In this document: piece by piece, positions 7,656 through 14,811 of the stretch | Layout: each line of letters starts with the position of its first letter | Numbering within the stretch: the first letter of the stretch is position 1 | Source: Riemerella columbipharyngis | Lineage (GTDB): Bacteria; Bacteroidota; Bacteroidia; Flavobacteriales; Weeksellaceae | Length of the DNA: 57,703 bases | Direction of reading: 5' to 3' | Assembly: GCF_900101995.1 (NCBI RefSeq) | Contig: NZ_FNAS01000016.1 | Span: 1-57,703 of the forward strand | Notes under the pieces: generated by a model | What the model was told of the DNA's origin: nothing | What the model saw: the letters and a program-made list of their open reading frames with translations, nothing else | Databases searched by the model: none | Program-made: the position numbers and the translations under genes

Positions 7656-7944
7656 TATACAACTCACTGATGAGTACGATTTGGTGTTTAAAAAGGGGGA
7701 TTTAGCCGTTTCTGAAAGCTCCGAGCGACACATAGAGCACTTGCTTATCGCCGCACAAGGAGAGTACAAAGAATCGCCCCTCACTGGCTCGGATATTCAA
7801 AAGGCAAAGCACGGCAAAATAGACCGAATGCTTGACCGCCATATACGCGTACAAATGGAAGCTGACGGCTTTCATTTGGAGCAATTGGCCATCACCGAAA
7901 AAGGAATACAAATCAAAGGCAAATACAATGAAAAAAACAAATAA
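7648..7944 (+). CDS. gp25/W-like baseplate-type small protein
   Basis: The 98-residue protein has the pattern DLVFKKGDLAVSES...HIEHLLIAAQGEYKESPLTG...IRVQMEADGF, seen in short gp25/gpW-like proteins of Bacteroidota prophages. gp25 forms part of the contractile-tail baseplate wedge. It overlaps both neighbours, the upstream start by 8 bases and the portal start by 17 bases, so all three are translationally linked. Finding a baseplate-type gene between terminase and portal is unusual. Confidence 0.5.
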   Translation: MNDIQLTDEYDLVFKKGDLAVSESSERHIEHLLIAAQGEYKESPLTGSDIQKAKHGKIDRMLDRHIRVQMEADGFHLEQLAITEKGIQIKGKYNEKNK

Positions 7945-9133
7945 CAAAGCTACAAAACGAAGCAAAAATAACCCTGCACGCTATTTTAAAACCATTGAGC
8001 CAAAGGCTATGGCACAAACGCGCATTGATGTACAAATATGGAAACAAGCACAAGCACAAGCCTCTAATGTAGAACGCCCTAAAATGTTTCCATTCTACAA
8101 TTTAATGCAAGAAATGATGCTTGATGCGCACGCTTATTCGCAACTGCAAAACCGCAAGCGCAAAACCCTTTCGGCTAACTTTTCACTCAAAAAACAAAAC
8201 GGCGACACCCACGAGGAGCTTACGGATAAATTCCAGAAATCTAAACTCTCCAGCGATATTATTTCGGCAATTTTGGATGCGGAGTTTTACGGGCATTCTC
8301 TCATTGAATTTGCCTATAATACCGAAAGCCTCAACCTTGAAGCTCCGCTGGAAATGGCACTTATTCCACGCCAAAATGTAATTCCCCAAAAGGGCGAGCT
8401 TGTCAAAGACTACACCGACGATAGAGCGATAAAATACCGCGAGACGCCCGAGTTTGGCACTTGGCTGTTGGAGTTTTCTGGCAGTGAACCGCTGGGGCTT
8501 TTAAACAAGGCTGTGCCACATATTTTATTCTCTCGTTTCGCCCAATCCTGCTGGTCGGAACTGTGCGAGATTTACGGCATTCCACCGCGCGTGATGCACA
8601 CCAATACGCAGGACCCGTATGCCTTGAAACGTGCCGAAAAAATGATGATGGATATGGGTGCCGCCGCGTGGTTTATCATTGACGACACCGAAAAATTTGA
8701 GTTCGCCAATACCGGCACACCCGCCAGTGGCGAAGTCTATAACGGACTCATTAAGCTCTGCCGTGATAATATTTCACTTTTGATTTCTGGGGCTATCATT
8801 GGGCAAGATACAAAATTTGGAAGCAAGGGCAAGGAGCAGAGCTCGCAGGAAATGTTGCAGGAGCTTATCAATGCCGACCAAACGATGGTAGAGTTTTATA
8901 TGAACGATAGTGTTTTGCCCGCACTTGCACGCATTGGCTACTTGGAAGAGGGGCTAACCTTTGCCTTTGACCAAGTAGATGATTTGGCGGAGCTTTTCGA
9001 CAGAACCATTAAACTTTTGCCCTATAAAAATATTCCAGATGATTGGATAAAAGAAAAATTTGGTGTGGAAGTCTCCGGTGAGCGGGTAGCACCGAACACA
9101 GGACAAAATTTAGCCTTAGATTTTTTCGACTAA
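7928..9133 (+). CDS. Mu-like portal protein (DUF935)
   Basis: The start MKKTNNKATKRSKNN (ATG 7928) is preferred over a longer frame that runs through the upstream gene. The 401-residue protein has LMQEMMLDAHAYSQLQNRK near the N-terminus, HILFSRFAQSCWSELCEIYG in the middle and LINADQTMVEFYMND near the end, consistent with DUF935/Mu gp29 portals. Twelve copies would form the channel at one head vertex. The last codons GAT TTT TTC GAC TAA contain a slippery heptamer followed by a strong hairpin, so part of the product may continue into the MuF frame. The gene appears intact. Confidence 0.75.
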   Translation: MKKTNNKATKRSKNNPARYFKTIEPKAMAQTRIDVQIWKQAQAQASNVERPKMFPFYNLMQEMMLDAHAYSQLQNRKRKTLSANFSLKKQNGDTHEELTDKFQKSKLSSDIISAILDAEFYGHSLIEFAYNTESLNLEAPLEMALIPRQNVIPQKGELVKDYTDDRAIKYRETPEFGTWLLEFSGSEPLGLLNKAVPHILFSRFAQSCWSELCEIYGIPPRVMHTNTQDPYALKRAEKMMMDMGAAAWFIIDDTEKFEFANTGTPASGEVYNGLIKLCRDNISLLISGAIIGQDTKFGSKGKEQSSQEMLQELINADQTMVEFYMNDSVLPALARIGYLEEGLTFAFDQVDDLAELFDRTIKLLPYKNIPDDWIKEKFGVEVSGERVAPNTGQNLALDFFD

Positions 9134-9166
9134 GGGCTGAAAATACTCAACGCTATTTTTCAGCCC
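9121..9166 (+). promoter_or_regulatory. Candidate programmed -1 frameshift signal joining portal and MuF
   Basis: T TTT TTC (9121-9127) lies in the X XXY YYZ register of the portal frame. Six bases later (GACTAA, including the portal stop) begins a perfect ten-pair stem GGGCTGAAAA/TTTTCAGCCC (9134-9143 with 9157-9166) with a 13-base loop. A -1 slip reads CGA CTA AGG and stays open through the MuF gene to 10620. No T-run follows the stem, so it is not a terminator. The layout copies that of the tail-chaperone signal at 1870-1900. Confidence 0.6.
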
Positions 9167-9264
9167 TGCACCAAAGTTTAGAGGAGCAATACCAGCCCTG
9201 CGATTGCCCCTCTTGCCAAGCGCAAAGGGAACACCTTAATTTAAATAAAAAGCCCGCCCATGCT

Positions 9265-10620
9265 ATGGGCAAGTTTAAACAGGTTTTAAACTATGCTGAA
9301 AAGGCTTTTAAAACGCTTTACGAAAAGCAAGGTTACCACCCAGAGGATTTGGCACAGATTACCGAATATAAAGGCTTAATTAATAAAACGGCGGAGATTT
9401 TAAGCGAACAAATCCCCTATGAAACTCCTGCCGAAATGCGCCAATATCTGGAGCAGGATGTGTTTGTTTTCTCTGGATTAAAAACCCACGCCCAGCTAAC
9501 AGAGGCACGCTCTTACCTCAAAGATGAACAGGGCAATTTAAGGGCTTACCACGATTTTGAACAAAAAGTTTTAAAACTCAATGAAAAATACAACCACCAT
9601 TATTTGGAGGCAGAGTATGAATTTGCCGCGCATAGTGCTATAAGTGCCAGCCAATGGGCAAATTTAGAAAACGACACCGAGCGTTATTGGTTAGAATACC
9701 GCACCGCCGGCGATGAACGCGTAAGAGCCTCACACGATGCCTTGCGTGGGGTATGCTTGCCTAAAACCGACCCTTTTTGGGATAGTTTCTACCCACCCAA
9801 TGGCTGGCGATGCCGTTGTGTAGCCGTAGAAGTTTTAGCAAGAGAAAAAACGCTTACCGATAGCCAAAAGGCACAAGAAATGGGAGAAAAAGCCACTACC
9901 CAAATAGGCAAAAATGGCAAAAATAAACTGGCAATGTTCCGTTTCAATGCAGGAAAAAATAAAAAGATTTTTCCGCCTGAAAATAGCTATACCAAGGTAG
10001 TTGGAGCCAAAGAAGCTAAAAAGGCAGTGGAGGACTTATTGAAAAAGGATTATGAAATACTACTGCACGAAGACACTGGTTTTAAAATAATCCTCTCCGA
10101 TATTAAAAAGCGTTATATGGAGGTTTTTCCTAAAATAGATATTGAAAAGCGGGCTTCGGTAAGGATGTATACTACCTCTTTTTATGATGAACTGAATAAG
10201 TTTAACAGAAAGATAGGGCAAGGAAGCCCCGAGAGGAAAGACTTTTACCACGCCATTACCCGCACCATAAATAAAGCCTTAGACGAAATCCCCGACCGAT
10301 TTACAGGTAAGGTGTATCGAGGCGTGGAATTTAGTAAAAGAAAGAATAATTTAGATGTTTTGGAGAGCTATAAAAAAGCCTTTGAAACAGGGGAGACTAT
10401 CATAGAGAAAGCACATTTATCTACTTCCTATGATGAAAAATCAAAATTTAATGGAAATGTTATTTTTGAAATAGAAGCTAAAAATATCGCCATTATTGAA
10501 AAACTTTCGCGATTTGGTTCGGAAAAAGAAGCATTATTTAAAGCAGGTCAAGAGTTTAAGGTTACAGATGTAATAGATAAAGGAAATGATGAATATTTGA
10601 TAAAAATGACACAAATTTAA
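9265..10620 (+). CDS. MuF-type head protein with C-terminal ADP-ribosyltransferase domain
   Basis: Residues 1-190 form a phage Mu F-like minor head domain, with the family signature YWLEYRTAGDERVRASHDAL and GWRCRCVAVEVL. Residues about 290-451 look like an ADP-ribosyltransferase exoenzyme domain (PF03496 type): Arg352 (VYRGVEF), Ser386-Thr387-Ser388 (AHLSTSYD) and Glu420-x-Glu422 (GSEKEALF) form the R-S-E core. MuF-toxin fusions are known in other prophages, where the enzyme is packaged in the head and may be injected with DNA. ATG 9265 is the first ATG, but the frame is open upstream to 9112 without a usual start. Those 46 codons include CDCPSC and could be translated by frameshift from the portal. 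Confidence 0.75.
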   Translation: MGKFKQVLNYAEKAFKTLYEKQGYHPEDLAQITEYKGLINKTAEILSEQIPYETPAEMRQYLEQDVFVFSGLKTHAQLTEARSYLKDEQGNLRAYHDFEQKVLKLNEKYNHHYLEAEYEFAAHSAISASQWANLENDTERYWLEYRTAGDERVRASHDALRGVCLPKTDPFWDSFYPPNGWRCRCVAVEVLAREKTLTDSQKAQEMGEKATTQIGKNGKNKLAMFRFNAGKNKKIFPPENSYTKVVGAKEAKKAVEDLLKKDYEILLHEDTGFKIILSDIKKRYMEVFPKIDIEKRASVRMYTTSFYDELNKFNRKIGQGSPERKDFYHAITRTINKALDEIPDRFTGKVYRGVEFSKRKNNLDVLESYKKAFETGETIIEKAHLSTSYDEKSKFNGNVIFEIEAKNIAIIEKLSRFGSEKEALFKAGQEFKVTDVIDKGNDEYLIKMTQI

Positions 10621-10808
10621 CTTACGGTAGATTGCATTTTATCAGCCCAACGGCGTTCTTCTTCCAAAACTTGCTTTAAGTCTTCAGAAGATAGTTCAGA
10701 TTGTAGCTTTTCAATTTCTGCAGTATACCACTTGGCTCTATCAAACGCATCTAATTCTTGAGGAGCTTTTAGTTCTTCTACCGCTTTACGATACTCTTGC
10801 AGTGTCAT
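10617..10808 (-). CDS. Small convergent protein next to MuF-ART; possible immunity/antitoxin
   Basis: The 63-residue acidic, helical protein (YRKAVEELKAPQELDAFDRAKW, SSEDLKQVLEEERRWADKM) has no recognised family. It lies on the opposite strand inside the rightward head operon and overlaps the end of the MuF-ADP-ribosyltransferase gene by four bases. It carries its own Bacteroidota-type -7 box, so it could be made while the phage genes are silent. That position and small acidic nature fit an immunity or antitoxin protein for the ADP-ribosyltransferase, but this is inference. A plain moron gene is the alternative. Confidence 0.55.
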   Translation of the reverse strand: MTLQEYRKAVEELKAPQELDAFDRAKWYTAEIEKLQSELSSEDLKQVLEEERRWADKMQSTVS

Positions 10809-10830
10809 AATACTAAATGTTTTTAGAGCA

Positions 10831-10838
10831 CAAAGTTA
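10831..10838 (-). promoter_or_regulatory. -7 promoter box for the small convergent gene
   Basis: On the minus strand TAACTTTG matches the Bacteroidota -7 consensus TAnnTTTG and lies 22 bases before the ATG at 10808. The -33 box is weak, with no TTTG at the ideal distance. Confidence 0.45.
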
Positions 10839-10858
10839 CAAAAAAATAAATATAAACT

Positions 10859-11398
10859 ATGAAACCCGAAGACTTTTTAAAAACCACACTCACGGATATA
10901 AAGGTAAAGATCAGCGAGGAGTTTGATAGAAACTTTGAGCGCAAAGCCTTTTTTGATAAGAAATGGAAACAGCCTAAGCTCATCAACCGCCGTGGCTCTG
11001 TAATGATACGAACAGGGAAACTCCGCCGCTCTATCAGTTCAAAGCTCACCCCCAAAGGCATTGTTTTCACCAGTGCAATGCCTTACGCAGAGATGCTTAA
11101 CAACGGCGGAGAAATCATCGTTACCGAGAAAATGAAACGCTTTTTTTGGGCAAAATATTACGAGAGTTCTGGGGCTATCAAAACCACAAAAACAGGTAAG
11201 GTTTCCTACTCCCAACGAAATAAAAAATTAAGACTTGAAGCCGAACAATGGAAAGCCCTTGCGCTTAAAAAAGTAGGCTCTAAAATGAAAATAGAACCAC
11301 GCCAATTCATTGGGCATCACCCGCAAATTGATAACACCATTAGGGAAATTGTAAATAAAAACCTCAAAGAATTAGAAATAAAACCTTTTAAAAAATGA
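10859..11398 (+). CDS. Phage virion morphogenesis / tail completion protein (Mu gpG-like)
   Basis: The 179-residue basic protein has the pattern of the phage virion morphogenesis family: KKWKQPKLINRRGSVMIRTGKLRRSI, then FTSAMPYAEMLNNGGEI, then PRQFIGHHP near the C-terminus. Members (Mu gpG, P2 gpS) act at tail completion or head-tail joining. It starts just after the small convergent gene and overlaps the next gene by ATGA. It resumes the rightward operon after the interruption and appears complete. Confidence 0.75.
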   Translation: MKPEDFLKTTLTDIKVKISEEFDRNFERKAFFDKKWKQPKLINRRGSVMIRTGKLRRSISSKLTPKGIVFTSAMPYAEMLNNGGEIIVTEKMKRFFWAKYYESSGAIKTTKTGKVSYSQRNKKLRLEAEQWKALALKKVGSKMKIEPRQFIGHHPQIDNTIREIVNKNLKELEIKPFKK

Positions 11399-11847
11399 AA
11401 ACACTTTTAGAAAACTTACAAGCCCGCCTTTCAGAAGTTACCGAACTAAAATATATTGATGAAAACTGGGGGCAGTTAGACTACTATTCGCCCAATATGC
11501 CTGTACAATGGCCGTGCTGCCTTATAGATATAGCACAGGCGGATTATTCCAATATGGGGAAAGATTTTAGTAAAAAGCCCAAAGACAGACAGAATGTCAG
11601 CCTTTCGGTGGAGTTTACCCTTGCTAATGTAAAGCTAACCAATACCAGCCTCAAAGCCCCACAAAACCAAAAAGACAACGCGTGGGCAATCTTTGAATGG
11701 GCGGAGAAAATTCACGAAAAACTGCACGGCTTTTCGCCTTTGGAAAACGCCTCCAAAATGCTCCGTTTTTCCTTTGGGAGAGTGCAAAGAGACGACGGCG
11801 TGCAGGAGTATAAAATCATCTATCATTTAGAGATGCACAATGTTTAG
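11395..11847 (+). CDS. Phage tail-terminator-like protein of unknown family
   Basis: The 150-residue protein has WPCCLIDIAQADYSNMG, then SLSVEFTLANVKLTN, then a helix and a closing strand YKIIYHLEMHNV. The mix of strands and helix, and the place right after the virion morphogenesis gene, fit tail-terminator proteins (Mu gp37/gp38 or lambda gpU role). No sequence family is claimed. Its start overlaps the previous stop (ATGA). It is the last gene of the rightward head operon. Confidence 0.6.
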   Translation: MKTLLENLQARLSEVTELKYIDENWGQLDYYSPNMPVQWPCCLIDIAQADYSNMGKDFSKKPKDRQNVSLSVEFTLANVKLTNTSLKAPQNQKDNAWAIFEWAEKIHEKLHGFSPLENASKMLRFSFGRVQRDDGVQEYKIIYHLEMHNV

Positions 11848-11918
11848 CAGACAGCATCCGTAGGCAATATTTTTCTGGTAAATAAACAAAAGGCAACGGA
11901 GGCTATTGCCACTTGCTT

Positions 11919-12158
11919 TTACAAGTCAAAGAGTGTGGGTTGTGTACGGTTGATTTCTTGCAATTCTTCCTCAATGGGTGTATTTAAAATGCGATACAGC
12001 GTGTGGCGGCTGATATGAAATTTAGGGTAAATAAACTCTCTGTGAATCACCGAAATGGGAATATAACGGCAATCGTGTTTGTTAAACTCGTCCATTACAT
12101 CTTGGTATCTGCGGAGTAAGTTTCGTTTTCGTCCTATTTGCATTGATTTGGTTTGCAT
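11919..12158 (-). CDS. Small phage-associated HTH-like protein
   Basis: The 79-residue basic protein (RKRNLLRRYQDVMDEFNKHD, then VIHREFIYPKFHISRHTLYRIL) has a likely helix-turn-helix at residues about 40-60 and a polar tail ending TLFDL. Similar short proteins occur in Bacteroidota Mu-like prophages and are probably DNA-binding regulators. It is transcribed toward the head operon from a good promoter with TATCTTTG. It marks the right edge of recognisable prophage sequence. Its targets could be the inverted repeats at 5053-5101, but nothing in the sequence proves that. Confidence 0.55.
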   Translation of the reverse strand: MQTKSMQIGRKRNLLRRYQDVMDEFNKHDCRYIPISVIHREFIYPKFHISRHTLYRILNTPIEEELQEINRTQPTLFDL

Positions 12159-12162
12159 AACG

Positions 12163-12197
12163 CAAAGATAACAAACTAAAAAACACCTGAATATTCA
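12163..12197 (-). promoter_or_regulatory. Promoter and palindrome upstream of the HTH-like gene
   Basis: The minus strand has a perfect -7 box TATCTTTG (12170-12163) five bases before the ATG at 12158, giving an almost leaderless mRNA. A ten-base palindrome TGAATATTCA (12188-12197) overlaps the -33 area and could be an operator for self-regulation. Confidence 0.5.
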
Positions 12198-12301
12198 AGT
12201 GGTTTAATGGAAAAAAATTAAACTTCATCTTCCAATTGCGGGTCTGGGTATCAATAAAATCTATAAGTATTGAATTATCAGTTTCTTAGTGATTTTTTCT
12301 T

Positions 12302-13262
12302 TTATCTAATTGTTCCCAATAATCCAAACTGATAGTCAATATTATCATTCAATTTATTTTTTCTGTAATCTTTTGGAAATACTCCTTTCATACGAGTAAA
12401 AAACTTTGTGAAAGCTGATTGATCCGAGAAATGAAACTCATCCGCTAATTGGGTTATTGTTAGATTTATAGTCTTTAATTTTATGGCTGTCTCAGAGGCA
12501 AGAGTTTGATGAGTAAAATCGACAACTGTATGTCCATTCATCTTTTTCACTATACGGGAGAGATAAGTAGTACTCATGTGAAGTTTATCTGCATAAAATA
12601 ATAAATCATGATGTGCCTTATAATGTTGATGAACCAGTTGTAGAAATGCTGCAAATATACCACTACAATAAGGAACCATATCAATGTGCTGTTCTTGTAT
12701 TTCTATCAGATTCAAACTTATAAGTTGCATAATAGCAATAATTGCTTCATTTTGTGTTTTAGACGGACGGTGAATACGTTTTCGCAACATATCCATGAGC
12801 TCTGAGAGTTCAAAAGTTTATTTTGAACTCAATGTTAGTTTAGGATAGCTCAATTCGGCAACCGGGAAAAAAAGCAACTCTTACCACATGATTTAATGTT
12901 GGTGTATCATAAATAAACTGTTTATCACAATGTAATAAACACGCTTCATAATCATCACTCACAGATATTACTTTTGTGGGAATTCCGGGGGCATAAGTAT
13001 GTACCTCACCTGCTACTACTTCTATCTTCTTCTTTTTGTATTCAACAGATATGCAACCTTTTAACACCAACAAAAAAGAGAACACAGAGAAACCATCATA
13101 ATCAATACCAGAGGGGATGAATTTCTCTTCTACAAACTGGCAGGCAATATGCCCCTCCCAAATATCTCCGGCATATTGTTCACCAGCATCTCTTATGATT
13201 TCTCTTAGTGTGTACATATCTGAATGCAAAGATATAAAAAACATCTGTTTCGATTTGAACAT
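12302..13262 (-). pseudogene. AraC-family transcriptional regulator, broken
   Basis: The N-terminal part (from ATG 13262) looks like an AraC ligand-binding cupin domain (FLLVLKGCISVEYKKKKIEV, VVAGEVHTYAPG). The C-terminal part has the two-HTH AraC domain (LHMSTTYLSRIVKKMNG, FHFSDQSAFTKFFTRMKG, FPKDYRK). Reading frames join if one extra C is removed in the GGG run at 12864-12866. An in-frame TAA (12818-12820, probably a former CAA) then remains before FELSELMDMLRKR. Two independent lesions argue for true decay. It is divergent from the broken NmrA-like gene it probably controlled. Confidence 0.75.
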
Positions 13263-13337
13263 GTTTTGTTTCGATTCTGACTTCCTACATTTTATATCCC
13301 ATATTACCTTTGCACCGTGATTTTTAAAGTTAGTAAT

Positions 13338-14196
13338 ATGAAAGAAAATATCTTAGTAACCGGCGCAACCGGAGGATACGGTAGCTTAGCAATTCAACAC
13401 ATTTTGTGACTCAATCCCGATGTTAACCTATTTGCTCTTGTACGAGATGCAGACAAGGGGAAAGGCTTGCAAGAGAAAGGTGTCGGAATACGAGTTGCCG
13501 ATTATGCAGATGTAGATGCACTGACCAAAGCCTTTGAGGGGATTGACCGTCTGCTCTTCGTTTCTATCCCTACTCCTAATTTTCAACGAAATGTAGTTAA
13601 AAGCTGCCAAGTGCAGTGACATTGGTTATATCGTATATACCAGTATTCACGCCCCCGAACAGGGTAAGTTGGAATTAGAGATCAACCACCTTGCCACAGA
13701 AGCTCTCATCAAAAAATCAGGTATCCTCTATACTATTTTACGCAATGGGTGGTATATGGAGTTACACCTGTCTCTGCTTGTTATGTCTCGGGAATTAAAA
13801 CATATATATTATGTATTTGGCAATGAGGTTGTGGCAGGTACTCTCAAAACCGAGTATGCTAAGACTGGAGCCAAAGTAATTCTAGAAGGTGTACCTCATA
13901 GCATCATTGAGCTGACCAGTTGCCTGTTCACCTATGGCGAATGAGCGGAAGCCATCTCAAAAGCACTTAATAAGGATATTAAGATTGAAGCAGTGAGCGT
14001 GGAAGAGTTGCATAAACAACTTCAACGTCTCAAAGATTTCCCTCAAGGTTGGAAGGCCTCAGTTCTGTCTTTCCAAGCCTATACCCAAGCCAGTAATAAT
14101 GGAGAGGGATTATCCGACCCAACAGCCTTTGAGAACATTCTCGGACACAGACTTGCCACGTTGGAGGAAGCTATAGCAGCATTATCGGCATATTAA
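13338..14196 (+). pseudogene. NmrA-like NAD(P)-binding oxidoreductase, broken
   Basis: The frame begins MKENILVTGATGGYGSLA, a Rossmann GxxGxxG motif, and goes on through LFALVRDADKGKGLQEKGV, VYTSIHAPEQGKLELE and YTILRNGWYMEL, all typical of NmrA/QorB-type NAD(P)H:quinone oxidoreductases (usual length about 285 residues). It is broken by TGA at 13407-13409, a one-base insertion in the A-run at 13599-13602, and TGA at 13942-13944. The C-terminal part (from 13993) matches the family end. The pair with a divergent broken AraC regulator suggests a lost stress-response unit. Confidence 0.8.
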
Positions 14197-14316
14197 CCCA
14201 ATAAAAAGTTTAAATCAATTTGAAGTTATTTACAGTGGGGATGGAATTATGTCTTCTATTCCATCTCTACCGTATAATTTAATTGTCTTGTGGCTTAACA
14301 ATCATATATAATAAAG

Positions 14317-14583
14317 ATGACGCAAAATAGAAACTTTGTCATACATCCGTCTCAGCTTTTTCATTGGGTAAAGATGAAAAACGACAATATTTATACTAAA
14401 GATATTCACCAGCGCTGTCAAATAGACTATTTGAAGAAACAGCTAACGAGTGATGTACAGGAGGTAGTATCCATAGAGTTGAATGACACCGGAAAATATG
14501 TAGAACCCGGAATGATGTTAGGAATATTCAATCATTCTGAAGAAACCGATTTGCCGGCGTATTATCGTGTGATACTCAATTAG
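14317..14583 (+). CDS. Hypothetical protein, 88 residues
   Basis: A complete frame encodes a soluble protein (FVIHPSQLFHWVKMKNDNIY, YVEPGMMLGIFNHSEET, AYYRVILN) with no signal peptide or membrane segment. The family is not recognised. It stands alone between decayed genes, and no clear promoter was found, so it may itself be a fragment. The preceding 120 bases (14197-14316) hold nothing recognisable. Confidence 0.4.
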   Translation: MTQNRNFVIHPSQLFHWVKMKNDNIYTKDIHQRCQIDYLKKQLTSDVQEVVSIELNDTGKYVEPGMMLGIFNHSEETDLPAYYRVILN

Positions 14584-14608
14584 TGATATTACCGGTATAT
14601 TCCGTTCG

Positions 14609-14729
14609 ATGAGCAATAAAATATTTGATAAAATCATAGAACTTATTACAAAGAAAAATAAGAAATATTCACTACTTGAAAAAAGATGAAATAGAACTTA
14701 ATAAGAGTTATTTTAGGACTAAAAAATGA
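14609..14729 (+). pseudogene. Tiny transposase remnant, IS1595-like (tentative)
   Basis: The frame MSNKIFDKIIELITKKNKKY...LLEK, with one base removed from the A-run near 14686, continues as DEIELNKSYFRTKK. This resembles the DEIELDESYFGAKR catalytic segment of IS1595-family transposases, also seen at 25040-25280. It is far too short to be functional, and the match is brief. Confidence 0.3.
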
Positions 14730-14758
14730 TCTTACTCCATTTTTATATTTGTAAAGAC

Positions 14759-14787
14759 AAAAAAGCATCGAATATTCGATGCTTTTT
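14759..14787. terminator. Bidirectional Rho-independent terminator
   Basis: A near-perfect palindrome has the stem AAGCATCGAA/TTCGATGCTT with A-run before and T-run after. It closes the accB-accC transcript from the right and could stop transcription from the left. Confidence 0.85.
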
Positions 14788-14811
14788 TGCTATTATATAA
14801 AACTACGATTT

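Larger units (their letters stand above)
1068..12158. mobile_element. Mu-like prophage remnant (head module)
   Basis: The block carries protease/scaffold, major capsid, sheath fragment, terminase small and large subunits, gp36-like, portal, MuF and virion morphogenesis genes, a set diagnostic of Mu-like phages. By eye its base composition is more GC-rich than the flanks. No MuA transposase, MuB, Mor/C regulator, lysis, tube, tape-measure or fibre gene is seen, so it cannot move alone. True ends (TG...CA with target duplication) could not be located, so the limits are those of recognisable genes. Confidence 0.75.

Noticed and set aside
9134..9166. Strong hairpin read as a transcription terminator
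   Set aside because: No T-run follows, and it lies inside a continuous head-gene operon, so a translational role fits better.
11386..11398. T/A-rich overlap at the end of the virion morphogenesis gene as a slippery site
   Set aside because: TTTTAAAAAATGA does not fit X XXY YYZ in frame, and the ATGA overlap gives a normal start.
13407..13944. In-frame TGA codons in the NmrA-like gene as selenocysteine or tryptophan recoding
   Set aside because: A frameshift also breaks the gene, the neighbouring regulator has a TAA, and no SECIS-like hairpin or known recoding in this phylum supports it.
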